Shown here piece after piece: positions 26,641-35,078 of a stretch of 64,000 bases of DNA. The stretch is from Leeia aquatica (lineage in GTDB: Bacteria; Pseudomonadota; Gammaproteobacteria; Burkholderiales; Leeiaceae), in NCBI RefSeq assembly GCF_012641365.1, contig NZ_JABAIM010000001.1, forward strand, positions 1,178,001-1,242,000, given 5' to 3'. Position numbers and translations under genes: made by a program. The first letter of the stretch is position 1; every line of letters starts with the position of its first letter. The notes under the pieces were generated by a model that was not told where the DNA came from, did not search any database, and worked only from the letters and a program-made list of their open reading frames with translations.

Positions 26641-26757
26641 GGTGCAAACGGGTCAGTTACCCGGAGGGGCCAGCCACAGCCGGAAATGAAAAGAGCGAGC
26701 CTTGGCTCGCTCTTTGACCGACCTCAGGTCGGCTGGCCCATGCCGGGCCTTTGCACC
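26641..26757. repeat. 117-bp nested-palindrome element
   Basis: GGTGCAAA (26641-26648) and TTTGCACC (26750-26757) are terminal inverted repeats. Inside them: hairpin CGGGT/ACCCG (26649-26653, 26659-26663); stem GGGCCAGCC/GGCTGGCCC (26667-26675, 26731-26739); inside that stem the 12-bp hairpin 26690-26715 and GACC-TCA-GGTC (26720-26730). An alternative hairpin GGCCC/GGGCC (26735-26739, 26745-26749) competes with the stem. ACCGGA-AGA-TCCGGT follows directly at 26755-26769. It could be a structured 3' UTR or small RNA of the minus-strand gene at 26782, or an ERIC-like intergenic repeat. No known RNA family was recognised. Confidence 0.6.
26690..26715. terminator. Bidirectional terminator hairpin within the palindromic element
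   Basis: AAAGAGCGAGCC (26690-26701) pairs with GGCTCGCTCTTT (26704-26715). On the minus strand it ends in CTCTTTTC, giving a usable U tract for the small gene at 26782-26961. Confidence 0.7.
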
Positions 26758-26781
26758 GGAAGATCCGGTCTTGGTGTGAAA

Positions 26782-26961
26782 TCAGTGCAGATCGCTCACC
26801 CGACGCCCACGTGACTGCCGACGCTCATTGCCATTGAGTAGCAGGTTGGCAAGCTGCCAGTCACGATCCTCAGCCTGCGGGATTTGCCGACGTTCACTGT
26901 GGCGGCGATCTTCCAGAATGGCTGCCTGGATACCTTCATCAACTGCATGCTGTTCGGTCAA
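26782..26961 (-). CDS. 59-aa arginine-rich small protein of unknown function
   Basis: Start TTG at 26961 is chosen because GGAGG sits five nt upstream and a good promoter lies in front (26993-27021). The protein begins MTEQHAVDEGIQAAI, has two basic clusters, EDRRHSERRQ (residues 17-26) and NERRQSRGRR (45-54), joined by a short hydrophobic helix (DWQLANLLLNG), and ends VSDLH. The ERRQ unit is repeated. There is no signal peptide or membrane span. I do not recognise a named family; RNA or nucleic-acid binding is possible from charge alone. It is transcribed away from csoR and is followed by the nested palindromes. Confidence 0.65.
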   Translation of the reverse strand: MTEQHAVDEGIQAAILEDRRHSERRQIPQAEDRDWQLANLLLNGNERRQSRGRRVSDLH

Positions 26962-26992
26962 ATTTGTCCTCCACGGCAGTGACTTGGGATCA

Positions 26993-27021
26993 TTTATACG
27001 CCCATGCCCCCACCCTGCCAA
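26993..27021 (-). promoter_or_regulatory. Sigma70 promoter of the small RR-rich gene
   Basis: On the minus strand TTGGCA (27021-27016), 17-nt spacer, TATAAA (26998-26993). The start codon follows 31 nt after the -10, leaving room for the GGAGG ribosome-binding site. Confidence 0.75.
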
Positions 27022-27064
27022 GCACCGTTTGTCAGCTGAGCAGCCAGTCAATTGTCATGAAGGA

Positions 27065-27379
27065 TCAGCGGCTGAAGCGCCCCACCACATGCAGCAATTC
27101 CTCAATGGCCCGCTCGCCGTCGCCGCTCTGCAAGGCATGCCGGACGCAGCCACGGGTGTGGTCTTCCAGCAGTTGCAGTGCTACCGCGTCGAGCGCTGAG
27201 CGGATGGCGCTGATCTGTGTGAGGATGTCGATGCAGTAGCGATCGCCTTCCACCATGCCGGCCACGCCCCGCACCTGCCCCTCTACCCGGCGCAGGCGAC
27301 GCAGCAGCGCGTCCTTATGCGGCTGTACCGTCTGGCGGTCGTCCGGTGAGCAATGGGCGTGGTCGTCAGCGGACGTCAT
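27065..27379 (-). CDS. csoR: CsoR-type copper-sensing repressor
   Basis: 104 aa from ATG 27379. All-helical CsoR/RcnR/FrmR-family protein with RRVEGQVRGVAGM at about 30-42. The Cu(I) ligands Cys49 (RYCIDIL), His74 and Cys78 (EDHTRGC) keep exactly the 25 and 4 residue spacing of CsoR, which separates it from RcnR and FrmR. It has an N-terminal His/Cys extension (DDHAHC). It is the last gene of copA-copZ-csoR; its start overlaps the copZ end by 14 nt. It presumably represses the operon at the palindrome 30030-30046 until copper binds. Confidence 0.9.
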   Translation of the reverse strand: MTSADDHAHCSPDDRQTVQPHKDALLRRLRRVEGQVRGVAGMVEGDRYCIDILTQISAIRSALDAVALQLLEDHTRGCVRHALQSGDGERAIEELLHVVGRFSR

Positions 27380-27572
27380 AACCGGCTTCCTCAATCGCTT
27401 TGACCAGCTGTGGCCGCCCGGTCTGGGCCGGGTCAAACTGTATTTCGGCCTGCTGCGGGCTGAGGCTGACCGTGGCCGACTGCACGCCCGCCTGGCTGCT
27501 CAGTATCTTTTGCACGCTGGCCACGCAGCCGCCGCAACTCATGCCATCCAGTTCCAGAATCAGGGTTTCCAT
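27366..27572 (-). CDS. copZ: CopZ-like copper chaperone (HMA domain)
   Basis: 68 aa from ATG 27572. A single heavy-metal-associated domain with the metal site GMSCGGC at residues 10-16 and the ferredoxin-like pattern SVQKILSSQAGVQSATVSL, GRPQLVKAIEEAGYDV. It carries Cu(I) in the cytoplasm and hands it to CopA or CsoR. Its start lies 22 nt after the copA stop and its end overlaps csoR. Confidence 0.9.
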   Translation of the reverse strand: METLILELDGMSCGGCVASVQKILSSQAGVQSATVSLSPQQAEIQFDPAQTGRPQLVKAIEEAGYDVR

Positions 27573-27594
27573 GACATACCTTTTCGATGAGCGG

Positions 27595-29958
27595 TCACAG
27601 CGGGGGACGCCAGCGCTTGAGCAGCAAGGCATTGCTGACCACAGACACCGAACTGAGCGCCATGGCCGCCCCGGCTATGACCGGATTGAGCTGGCCCAGT
27701 ATGGCCAGCGGAATACCCAGTGCGTTGTAGCACAGGGCAAAAAACAGGTTCTGCCGGATTTTGCGCCCGGTTGCCCGTGAAAGGTCAATCGCTGCGACCA
27801 CATCGGTCAAGCGGCCATGCAGCAGGGTAACATCGGCCTGGGCGCGCGCCACGTCCGAACCTGAGGCGACGGCCAGCCCCACATCGGCCACCGTCAGCGC
27901 GGGCGCATCGTTGATGCCATCGCCCACCATGGCGACCGGCCCCATGGCTTTCAACTGTTGAATACGCTCGGCCTTGCCCTGGGGCGACAAACCCGCGTTC
28001 ACCGCCTCCAGCCCAAGCTGGCGCGCTACCGCCTCCGCCGTACGCGGCTGGTCGCCGGTCAGCATATGTGGGGTGATGCCCTCGGTACGCAACCAGTGCA
28101 AGGCCTCGCGTCCGCCTGGTCGTAATGGATCGGCCAGCGCCAGTGCGCCCAGCGGGGTTTCCCCTTCGGCCAGCACCACCACCGTAGCCCCCTCCTCCTG
28201 CCAGGAAGCTACCTGTCCTGCCGCGGCTTCCGGCAGTGTCACCCTGGCAGCGGCCAAGAGCTGCAAGGTCCGCCATTGCCCCTCGACTTCAAGCTCGGCA
28301 CGGACCCCTTCCCCGACCACTTGCTGAAACGCACGTAACGGCAAGCTTTCCGCTGCGCCAGCGGCCCGGCAGATGGCTGCCGCCAGCGGATGGTTAGCCT
28401 CGCGCTCCAGGCAAGCACTCCAGCGCAAAATCGTCTCGGCGCTGAGCCCAGCTTGCCAGCTGACCCTGCCATGCAGCACCGGATGGCCCTCGGTCAGCGT
28501 ACCGGTCTTGTCCAGCGCCAGCTGGCGGGTGCGTGCCAGCCGCTCCAGCCCGGCAGCATGACGGAACAGGATGCCGTGACGCGCGCCTTGGCCGACCCCG
28601 ACCATGATCACCGTCGGGGTTGCCAGCCCCAGCGCACAGGGGCAGGCGATCACCAGCACCGCAATCGCCGGGGGGATGGCTTGCGACAAGCTGCCACCAC
28701 AGGCCCACCAGCCCAGCAAGGTCAGTATTGCCAAACCCAGCACGGCTGGCACAAACCAGGCCGCGACCTGATCGGCAAAGCGCTGGATCGGTGCGCGCGA
28801 CGACTGTGCTTCCTGCACCAGACGGATGATCTGTCCCAATTGGGTCGCCTCACCCACTGCGCTCGCCTCACAGACCAGACGCCCGGCCTGCAGCACCGTC
28901 CCGGCAAACACCGTGGCCCCTGCCTGCTTGCCCACGGGCAGACTCTCGCCGGTCAGCATGGCCTCGTCCAGTATGCCCTCGCCCTCTCTCACTTGGCCAT
29001 CCACCGGTACCGCATCGCCAACCCGAAGCAGGAAGCGGTCACCGGTCTGCAGCTGACGGGTGGGTACGGACAGCCAGTCCTGCGCATCATCTGACCAGCG
29101 CAGGGCCTGCTGGGGGCGCAGCTGTGCCAATGCCATCAGTGCCGCCTGGGTTTGCCGCCGCGCCCGGCCTTCCAGTGCCTTGCCCAGCATGACCAGCGTC
29201 AAGATGGCACTGCTGGCCTCAAAATACAGATGGGGCGATCCTTCACCCAGCCACAGCCAGAGCGAGTAACCGTACGCCGCGCTGGTACCCAGCGCCACCA
29301 GCACGTCCATATTGGCCGCACCGGCCCTGACCGCCCGCCAGGCTGAGCGGTAAAAGGGTGCCCCCAGCCAGCATTGCAGCGGCGTGGCCAGCAGCCATTG
29401 CCATACCGGCGGCAGCATGCCGTGCATGCTGCCCAGCAACATGCTGACCATGCCGGGCAAGAAAGGGAGGGTCAGCAGTATGGCCAGCAACAGACGGCCA
29501 TGCTGCTGCCAAAAGCCCGGCGCTGGAGCCTCGGTCTGCCCCTCGACGAGTGACGCGACAAAACCCGCCTTGCCCAGTGCTGCGACCAGGGTGGCCTCCT
29601 GCAACAGCCCCGGCAAAAAGCTGAGCTGCACAGTTTCATCGGCCAGATTCAGTTGCCAATGCTGCAGCGGCAGGCGCTGCAGCTGTTGCTGCAACGGGCC
29701 AGTTTGCCCGGCGGAGGCCAGCCCCGGCACCGACCAGACCTGTACATTAGGTCTAATCCCATACCCGGTATGGGTAATTTTTTCATACAGCGACGTCAGC
29801 GTGTGCTGCTGATCGTCAAACTGCAAACGGGCCGTTTCATTGGCGAAGCTGACCTCGGCCTCGACGCCGGGAATACGGGACAGCACCCGCTCAATACGGC
29901 TGGCACACGCGGCGCAGGTCATGCCGCTGATGGGGACATCAATGCTGTAGTGGCTCAT
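27595..29958 (-). CDS. copA: Cu(I)-exporting P1B-type ATPase
   Basis: 787 aa. N-terminal HMA domain with GMTCAAC at about residues 12-18; a second, degenerate HMA-like region (about 75-140) has no CxxC. Eight membrane spans; the transport motif C439-P-C441 in IACPCALGLATP; phosphorylation site D483 in DKTGTLTEG; TGE actuator loop (MLTGESLPVG); HP motif region ANHPLAAAI; hinge MVGDGINDAPAL. CPC with these neighbours is typical of Cu(I) export to the periplasm. It is the first gene of the operon, behind the CsoR-type operator. Confidence 0.95.
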   Translation of the reverse strand: MSHYSIDVPISGMTCAACASRIERVLSRIPGVEAEVSFANETARLQFDDQQHTLTSLYEKITHTGYGIRPNVQVWSVPGLASAGQTGPLQQQLQRLPLQHWQLNLADETVQLSFLPGLLQEATLVAALGKAGFVASLVEGQTEAPAPGFWQQHGRLLLAILLTLPFLPGMVSMLLGSMHGMLPPVWQWLLATPLQCWLGAPFYRSAWRAVRAGAANMDVLVALGTSAAYGYSLWLWLGEGSPHLYFEASSAILTLVMLGKALEGRARRQTQAALMALAQLRPQQALRWSDDAQDWLSVPTRQLQTGDRFLLRVGDAVPVDGQVREGEGILDEAMLTGESLPVGKQAGATVFAGTVLQAGRLVCEASAVGEATQLGQIIRLVQEAQSSRAPIQRFADQVAAWFVPAVLGLAILTLLGWWACGGSLSQAIPPAIAVLVIACPCALGLATPTVIMVGVGQGARHGILFRHAAGLERLARTRQLALDKTGTLTEGHPVLHGRVSWQAGLSAETILRWSACLEREANHPLAAAICRAAGAAESLPLRAFQQVVGEGVRAELEVEGQWRTLQLLAAARVTLPEAAAGQVASWQEEGATVVVLAEGETPLGALALADPLRPGGREALHWLRTEGITPHMLTGDQPRTAEAVARQLGLEAVNAGLSPQGKAERIQQLKAMGPVAMVGDGINDAPALTVADVGLAVASGSDVARAQADVTLLHGRLTDVVAAIDLSRATGRKIRQNLFFALCYNALGIPLAILGQLNPVIAGAAMALSSVSVVSNALLLKRWRPPL

Positions 29959-29999
29959 GGACTTGCCTGCATGCAGGCTTCCAGCTGAAAGGTGTCCAC

Positions 30000-30046
30000 A
30001 TCATACACCGTTAGCGCAGCTTATTTCAAATACCCCAACGGGGTAT
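30000..30046 (-). promoter_or_regulatory. copA promoter with CsoR operator
   Basis: On the minus strand TTGAAA (30029-30024), 18-nt spacer, TATGAT (30005-30000). Directly upstream and touching the -35 is the perfect palindrome ATACCCC-AAC-GGGGTAT (30030-30046), the G/C tract flanked by AT used by CsoR/RcnR/FrmR repressors. Confidence 0.8.
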
Positions 30047-30080
30047 ATATTTATACGGTAATTTTCATGTTGCGCTTCGG

Positions 30081-30100
30081 GGGGTGTGCTATACCCAAAG
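30081..30100 (+). promoter_or_regulatory. Candidate stress-type promoter of prkA
   Basis: TGTGCTATACCCAAAG contains an extended -10 of the kind GCTATACC, close to the sigma-S preference CTATACT, without a good -35. In enterobacteria the homologous operon is under RpoS and nitrogen control. No sigma-54 -24/-12 pair was seen in 30061-30219. Weak call. Confidence 0.3.
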
Positions 30101-30219
30101 TGAGCACAACGGAACCACGGCGCCCAAGGAAAGAAAAGAGGATGGCTCCGGGAATTCTGCCAACAGAATGACGCCTAAGTCTTTAGGGCTGCCCGCATAC
30201 CGCACAAGGAGATTGGCGC

Positions 30220-32142
30220 ATGGACATCTTCAGCAACTTTGCCAGCCGTTATGACCGTACCCGCGAGGAAGAATACTCGCTGGAAGAATACCTGCAACTC
30301 TGCAAGACCGACCCCATGGCCTATGCCACCGCATCCGAGCGGATGCTGAAAGCCATTGGCGAGCCGGAGCTACTCGACACTCGCAATGACCCGCGGCTGT
30401 CGCGCCTGTTCACCAACAAAACCATCAAGATCTACCCGGCTTTCGCTGAATTCTACGGCGCAGAAGAGGTGATCGAGCAAGTGGTGGCCTTCTTCCGCCA
30501 CGCCGCGCAGGGGCTGGAAGAGCGCAAGCAGATTCTCTATCTGCTGGGCCCGGTGGGCGGTGGCAAGAGCTCAATTGCCGAAAAGCTGAAGCAGCTGATG
30601 GAAGTGGTGCCCTTCTATGCCATCAAGGATTCCCCAGTCAACGAATCGCCTCTCGGCCTGTTCAGCGCCACGGAAGACGGCAAGATTCTGGAGGACGACT
30701 ACGGCATTCCGCGCCGCTATCTGAACAAGGTGCTCTCGCCGTGGGCGGTGAAACGGCTGGAGGAGTATGGCGGCGACATCCGTCAGTTCCGCGTGGTCAA
30801 GCGCTACCCCTCCGTGCTGCGGCAGATCGCAGTGAGCAAAACCGAGCCGGGTGATGAAAACAATCAGGACATCAGCGCCCTGGTCGGCAAGGTGGATATC
30901 CGCCAGCTGGAGCTGTATGCGCAGGATGACCCCGATGCCTACAGCTACTCCGGTGGTCTGTGTCTGGCCAACCAGGGGCTGCTGGAGTTCGTGGAAATGT
31001 TCAAGGCACCGATCAAGGTGCTGCACCCCTTGCTGACCGCCACCCAGGAGGGCAACTTCAAGGGCACGGAAGGCTTCGGTGCCATCCCCTTTGACGGCAT
31101 CGTACTGGCGCACTCGAATGAATCCGAGTGGAAGATGTTCAAGAACAACAAGAACAACGAAGCCTTCCTCGACCGCATCTACATCGTCAAGGTGCCGTAC
31201 TGCCTGCGGGTGGCAGATGAAGTGAAGATTTACGAAAAACTGGTGCGCACCTCTTCACTGTGCGAAGCCCCCTGCGCGCCTGGTACGCTGAAGATGATGG
31301 CCCAGTTCTCGGTGCTGACCCGACTGAAAGAGCCGGAAAACTCCAGCGTATACAGCAAGATGCAGGTCTACGATGGCGACAACCTGAAAGACACCGACCC
31401 CAAGGCCAAATCGATCCAGGAATACCGCGATTACGCGGGCGTGGACGAAGGCATGACCGGTATCTCGACCCGCTGGGCGTTCAAGGTGCTGTCCAAGGTG
31501 TTCAACTTCGACAATACCGAAGTGGCCGCCAACCCGGTGCACCTGCTCTATGTGCTGGAGCAGCAGATTGAGCGTGAGCAGTTCCAGCCGGAGCTGGAGC
31601 AGAAGTATCTGGCCTATGTGAAGGAATATCTGGCCTCCCGCTATGTCGAGTTCATCGGCAAAGAGATCCAGACCGCGTATCTGGAGAGCTACTCCGAATA
31701 CGGCCAGAACATCTTTGACCGCTATGTGACCTTTGCCGATTACTGGATTCAGGACCAGGAATACCGTGATCCGGATACCGGCGAGAGCTTTGACCGTGCC
31801 TCGCTCAACAATGAACTGGAGAAGATCGAAAAACCCGCCGGCATCAGCAACCCCAAGGACTTCCGCAACGAGATCGTCAACTTCGTGCTGCGGGCGCGTG
31901 CCAGCAATGCGGGCAACAACCCGCTGTGGACCAGCTACGAAAAGCTGCGCATGGTGATCGAGAAGAAGATGTTCTCCAACACCGAGGAGCTGCTGCCGGT
32001 GATTTCCTTCAACGCCAAAGCCAGTGCCGAAGATCAGCGCAAGCATGAAAACTTCGTCAACCGCATGGTGGACAAGGGCTACACCCCGAAGCAGGTCCGG
32101 CTGCTGTGCGAGTGGTACCTGCGGGTACGCAAGTCGTCCTGA
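30220..32142 (+). CDS. prkA: PrkA serine protein kinase (YeaG)
   Basis: 640 aa, with AAGGAGATT before the ATG. An AAA+ domain occupies about residues 60-380 with Walker A LLGPVGGGKSS (about 107-117) and DGIVLAHSNESEW (about 293-305). The C-terminal PrkA domain resembles kinase folds (about 400-640). It is the first gene of the widespread prkA-yeaH-spoVR set that responds to starvation and stationary phase. Members are described as protein kinases and, in some species, as ATP-dependent proteases. The substrate is not known here. Confidence 0.95.
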   Translation: MDIFSNFASRYDRTREEEYSLEEYLQLCKTDPMAYATASERMLKAIGEPELLDTRNDPRLSRLFTNKTIKIYPAFAEFYGAEEVIEQVVAFFRHAAQGLEERKQILYLLGPVGGGKSSIAEKLKQLMEVVPFYAIKDSPVNESPLGLFSATEDGKILEDDYGIPRRYLNKVLSPWAVKRLEEYGGDIRQFRVVKRYPSVLRQIAVSKTEPGDENNQDISALVGKVDIRQLELYAQDDPDAYSYSGGLCLANQGLLEFVEMFKAPIKVLHPLLTATQEGNFKGTEGFGAIPFDGIVLAHSNESEWKMFKNNKNNEAFLDRIYIVKVPYCLRVADEVKIYEKLVRTSSLCEAPCAPGTLKMMAQFSVLTRLKEPENSSVYSKMQVYDGDNLKDTDPKAKSIQEYRDYAGVDEGMTGISTRWAFKVLSKVFNFDNTEVAANPVHLLYVLEQQIEREQFQPELEQKYLAYVKEYLASRYVEFIGKEIQTAYLESYSEYGQNIFDRYVTFADYWIQDQEYRDPDTGESFDRASLNNELEKIEKPAGISNPKDFRNEIVNFVLRARASNAGNNPLWTSYEKLRMVIEKKMFSNTEELLPVISFNAKASAEDQRKHENFVNRMVDKGYTPKQVRLLCEWYLRVRKSS

Positions 32143-32214
32143 GGTCCGGCGCCGACGCGATGTCGGCCCCGCCCGGCCACGCCCGACGTGGCCGGGTACA
32201 TGCGGGAGAAGCAC

Positions 32215-33501
32215 ATGTACCAGCTGATTGACCGGCGTCTCAATGGCAAGCACAAGAGTGCCATCAACCGGGAGCGCTTCCTGCGCCGCTACCGCAATCA
32301 GGTCAAACAGGCCGTGACCAAGGCGGTCAAGGGCCGCAGCATTACCGATATGGAAGGCGGCGAGCAGGTCTCCATCCCCTCGCGCGACATCAGCGAGCCG
32401 GTGTTCGGCCACGGCCAGGGTGGCGTATGGGAAGGAGTGCATCCCGGCAATGAGGAGTACAGCCGGGGTGACAAGATCAATCGGCCGCGCGGCGGCGGGG
32501 GAAGCGGCAGTGGCAGCGGCCAGGCCAGCAATGAGGGCGAAGGCGAAGATGATTTCGTGTTCCAGCTCTCCCGCGAGGAATTTCTGCAGTATTTCTTTGA
32601 AGACCTCGAGCTGCCCAATCTGGTGAAAACCTACCTCAGCGCGTCGCAGGAAATGAAAACCGTACGCGCCGGCTATACGGCTGAGGGCACGCCAAACAAC
32701 ATTCATGTGGTGCGCTCGCTGAAAGGCGCACTCGGCCGCCGCATTGCACTCTCCAAGCCATTGCAGACCCGTCTGAAGGGCATGGAAGATTATCTGGCGG
32801 GCCTGCTGGAAGAGGACAATGACGAAAAGGATCGCCGCGAGATCACCATGTTGCGGGACAAGATTCATGTGCTGAAGGGGCGCATCCTCGGCATCCCCTT
32901 CATTGACCCGTTTGACCTCAAGTACACCAACCGGGTGAAGCAACCCCGCCCGACCAATCAGGCGGTGATGTTTTGCCTGATGGATGTCTCCGGCTCCATG
33001 GATGAGTCACGCAAGGATATTGCCAAACGTTTCTTCATCCTGCTCTATCTCTTCCTCAACCGTGCCTACGAGAAGATCGAGGTGGTCTTCATCCGTCACC
33101 ACACCCAGGCAACCGAAGTGGATGAGGAAGGTTTTTTCCACTCCCGCGAAAGTGGTGGCACGGTGGTGTCCAGCGCCCTGAAGCTGATGCTGGAAGTGAT
33201 TGAAGCCCGCTACTCGCCCACCGAGTGGAACATCTATGGTGCACAGGCGTCCGACGGCGATAACTGGGACAACGATTCGCCGCTCTGCAAGTCCTTGCTG
33301 TCAGACAAGATCATGCCGCTGGTGCAGTACTTCGCCTATATCGAGATCACCGACGGCCCAGAGCAGAATCTGTGGCATGAATATGTCCATGTGAAGGAGT
33401 TCCATCGCTACTTTGCCATGCAGAAGATCCGCACCCCGGCGGACATCTACCCGGTGTTCCGCGAATTGTTCAAGAAACAGTCTCCCACCGCAGCAGCCTG
33501 A
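32215..33501 (+). CDS. yeaH: YeaH/YhbH family protein (UPF0229, VWA-like)
   Basis: 428 aa from ATG 32215 (GGGAGAAG upstream), matching the family start [15 protein letters not shown]; an in-frame start 9 codons upstream is less likely. It has a basic N-terminal part, a glycine/serine-rich linker ([11 protein letters not shown] at about 95-105), and a C-terminal VWA-like domain with a MIDAS-type motif DVSGSMDES (about 260-268). It is always encoded between prkA and spoVR and presumably forms one functional unit with them. Confidence 0.93.
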   Translation: MYQLIDRRLNGKHKSAINRERFLRRYRNQVKQAVTKAVKGRSITDMEGGEQVSIPSRDISEPVFGHGQGGVWEGVHPGNEEYSRGDKINRPRGGGGSGSGSGQASNEGEGEDDFVFQLSREEFLQYFFEDLELPNLVKTYLSASQEMKTVRAGYTAEGTPNNIHVVRSLKGALGRRIALSKPLQTRLKGMEDYLAGLLEEDNDEKDRREITMLRDKIHVLKGRILGIPFIDPFDLKYTNRVKQPRPTNQAVMFCLMDVSGSMDESRKDIAKRFFILLYLFLNRAYEKIEVVFIRHHTQATEVDEEGFFHSRESGGTVVSSALKLMLEVIEARYSPTEWNIYGAQASDGDNWDNDSPLCKSLLSDKIMPLVQYFAYIEITDGPEQNLWHEYVHVKEFHRYFAMQKIRTPADIYPVFRELFKKQSPTAAA

Positions 33502-33513
33502 CGGAGCATCGCC

Positions 33514-35019
33514 ATGTCACGCCAGCCCCTGCCCGCCCCGTCCGAATGGACGTTTGAGCTGATCGAGCGCTACCACGAGGAAATTGCCCGCGTAGCCGCC
33601 GGATATAAACTGGACACCTATCCGAACCAGCTGGAAATCATCACCTCTGAGCAGATGATGGATGCCTACGCTTCTGTGGGCATGCCGGTGCTGTACCACC
33701 ACTGGTCCTATGGCAAACACTTCCTGTCGACCGAGAAATCTTATCGTCGTGGCCAGATGGGGCTGGCGTACGAGATCGTCATCAACTCCAACCCCTGCAT
33801 CTCCTACCTGATGGAGGAGAACACCATGCCGATGCAGGCACTGGTGATCGCCCATGCGGCTTATGGGCACAACTCCTTCTTCAAGGGTAATTACCTGTTC
33901 CGCACCTGGACCGATGCCTCTTCCATCATTGACTATCTGGTGTACGCACGGAATTACATTGCTGATTGCGAGCAGCGCCATGGTATCGACACCGTGGAAG
34001 ACTTGCTGGACTCCTGCCATGCCCTGATGAACTACGGCGTCGATCGCTACAAACGGCCACAGCGACTGTCGCTCGCACAGGAGGCCGCACGCCGGCGTGA
34101 CCGCGAGGATTACCTGCAATCGCAGGTGAATGAGCTGTGGCGTACCATGCCGCGCCAGGCCGTACATGAGCAAGACACCGAGCCACGTCGCTTTCCGGAT
34201 GAACCACAGGAGAACCTGCTCTACTTCATCGAAAAGCATGCCCCGCTGCTGGAGCCCTGGCAGCGTGAGGTGGTGCGCATTGTGCGCAAGGTGGCGCAGT
34301 ATTTTTACCCGCAGCGACAAACACAGGTGATGAACGAGGGCTGGGCCACCTTCTGGCATTACACCATCCTCAACACCCTGTTTGATGAGGGTCTGGTGAC
34401 CGATGCTTTCATCATGGAATTCCTGCAATCCCACACCAATGTGGTGTACCAGCCCCCGGTGAGCAGCCGCTGGTACAGCGGGATCAACCCCTATGCACTG
34501 GGCTTCGCCATGTACCGCGATCTGCGGCGCATCTGCGAGAACCCGGATGACGAAGACCGTGAGTGGTTCCCCGATTTGGCAGGTAGCCCATGGCTGGAAA
34601 CGCTGGACTTTGCCATGCGCAACTTCAAGGATGAGAGCTTTATCTCGCAATACTTGTCGCCACGTCTGATGCGGGAGCTACGGCTGTTCTGCGTGCTGGA
34701 TGATGATAGTCGCGACAAACTGGAGGTCAGCGCCATCCATGATGACCAAGGGTACCGCCATATCCGGCAAACGCTATCCGAGCACTACAATCTGTCGCAG
34801 CGCGAACCCAACATCCAGGTGTGGAATGTCAATGTGCGTGGTGACCGCAGTCTGACCCTGCGCCACTTCCAGCACCAGCGCCGCCCGCTGAACGGCAATA
34901 CCACCGAGGTGCTCAAGCATGTGGCACGCCTGTGGGGGTTCAATGTGCATCTGGAGAGTGTGGACAACGACGGCACCGTGACCCAGACTTGGGATTGCCT
35001 GCACGAAAAACGCGTCTGA
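33514..35019 (+). CDS. spoVR: SpoVR family protein
   Basis: 501 aa. It starts 13 nt after the yeaH stop (GGAGCATC upstream). Family hallmarks: VLYHHWSYGKHFLSTEK (about 50-66), INSNPCISYLMEENTMPMQALVIAHAAYGH (seen as INSNPCISYL and IAHAAYGHNSFF), MNEGWATFWHY (about 272-282) and NPYALGFAMYRD. The biochemical function of this family is not established. It is the third gene of the prkA unit. No terminator is evident before the next gene at 35079. Confidence 0.95.
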   Translation: MSRQPLPAPSEWTFELIERYHEEIARVAAGYKLDTYPNQLEIITSEQMMDAYASVGMPVLYHHWSYGKHFLSTEKSYRRGQMGLAYEIVINSNPCISYLMEENTMPMQALVIAHAAYGHNSFFKGNYLFRTWTDASSIIDYLVYARNYIADCEQRHGIDTVEDLLDSCHALMNYGVDRYKRPQRLSLAQEAARRRDREDYLQSQVNELWRTMPRQAVHEQDTEPRRFPDEPQENLLYFIEKHAPLLEPWQREVVRIVRKVAQYFYPQRQTQVMNEGWATFWHYTILNTLFDEGLVTDAFIMEFLQSHTNVVYQPPVSSRWYSGINPYALGFAMYRDLRRICENPDDEDREWFPDLAGSPWLETLDFAMRNFKDESFISQYLSPRLMRELRLFCVLDDDSRDKLEVSAIHDDQGYRHIRQTLSEHYNLSQREPNIQVWNVNVRGDRSLTLRHFQHQRRPLNGNTTEVLKHVARLWGFNVHLESVDNDGTVTQTWDCLHEKRV

Positions 35020-35078
35020 GCTGACAGAAAAGCGCGCAGGTTACCGACCAAGCCAGCAAGCCCTGACTGGAGTACACC

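Noticed and set aside
25318-26814. 498-aa open frame on the plus strand over metY
   Set aside because: Antisense to metY; no start signals, and it runs through the terminator and the palindromic region.
31255-32943. 562-aa open frame on the minus strand across prkA and yeaH
   Set aside because: Shadow of two well-supported genes. It crosses their intergenic region and matches no family.
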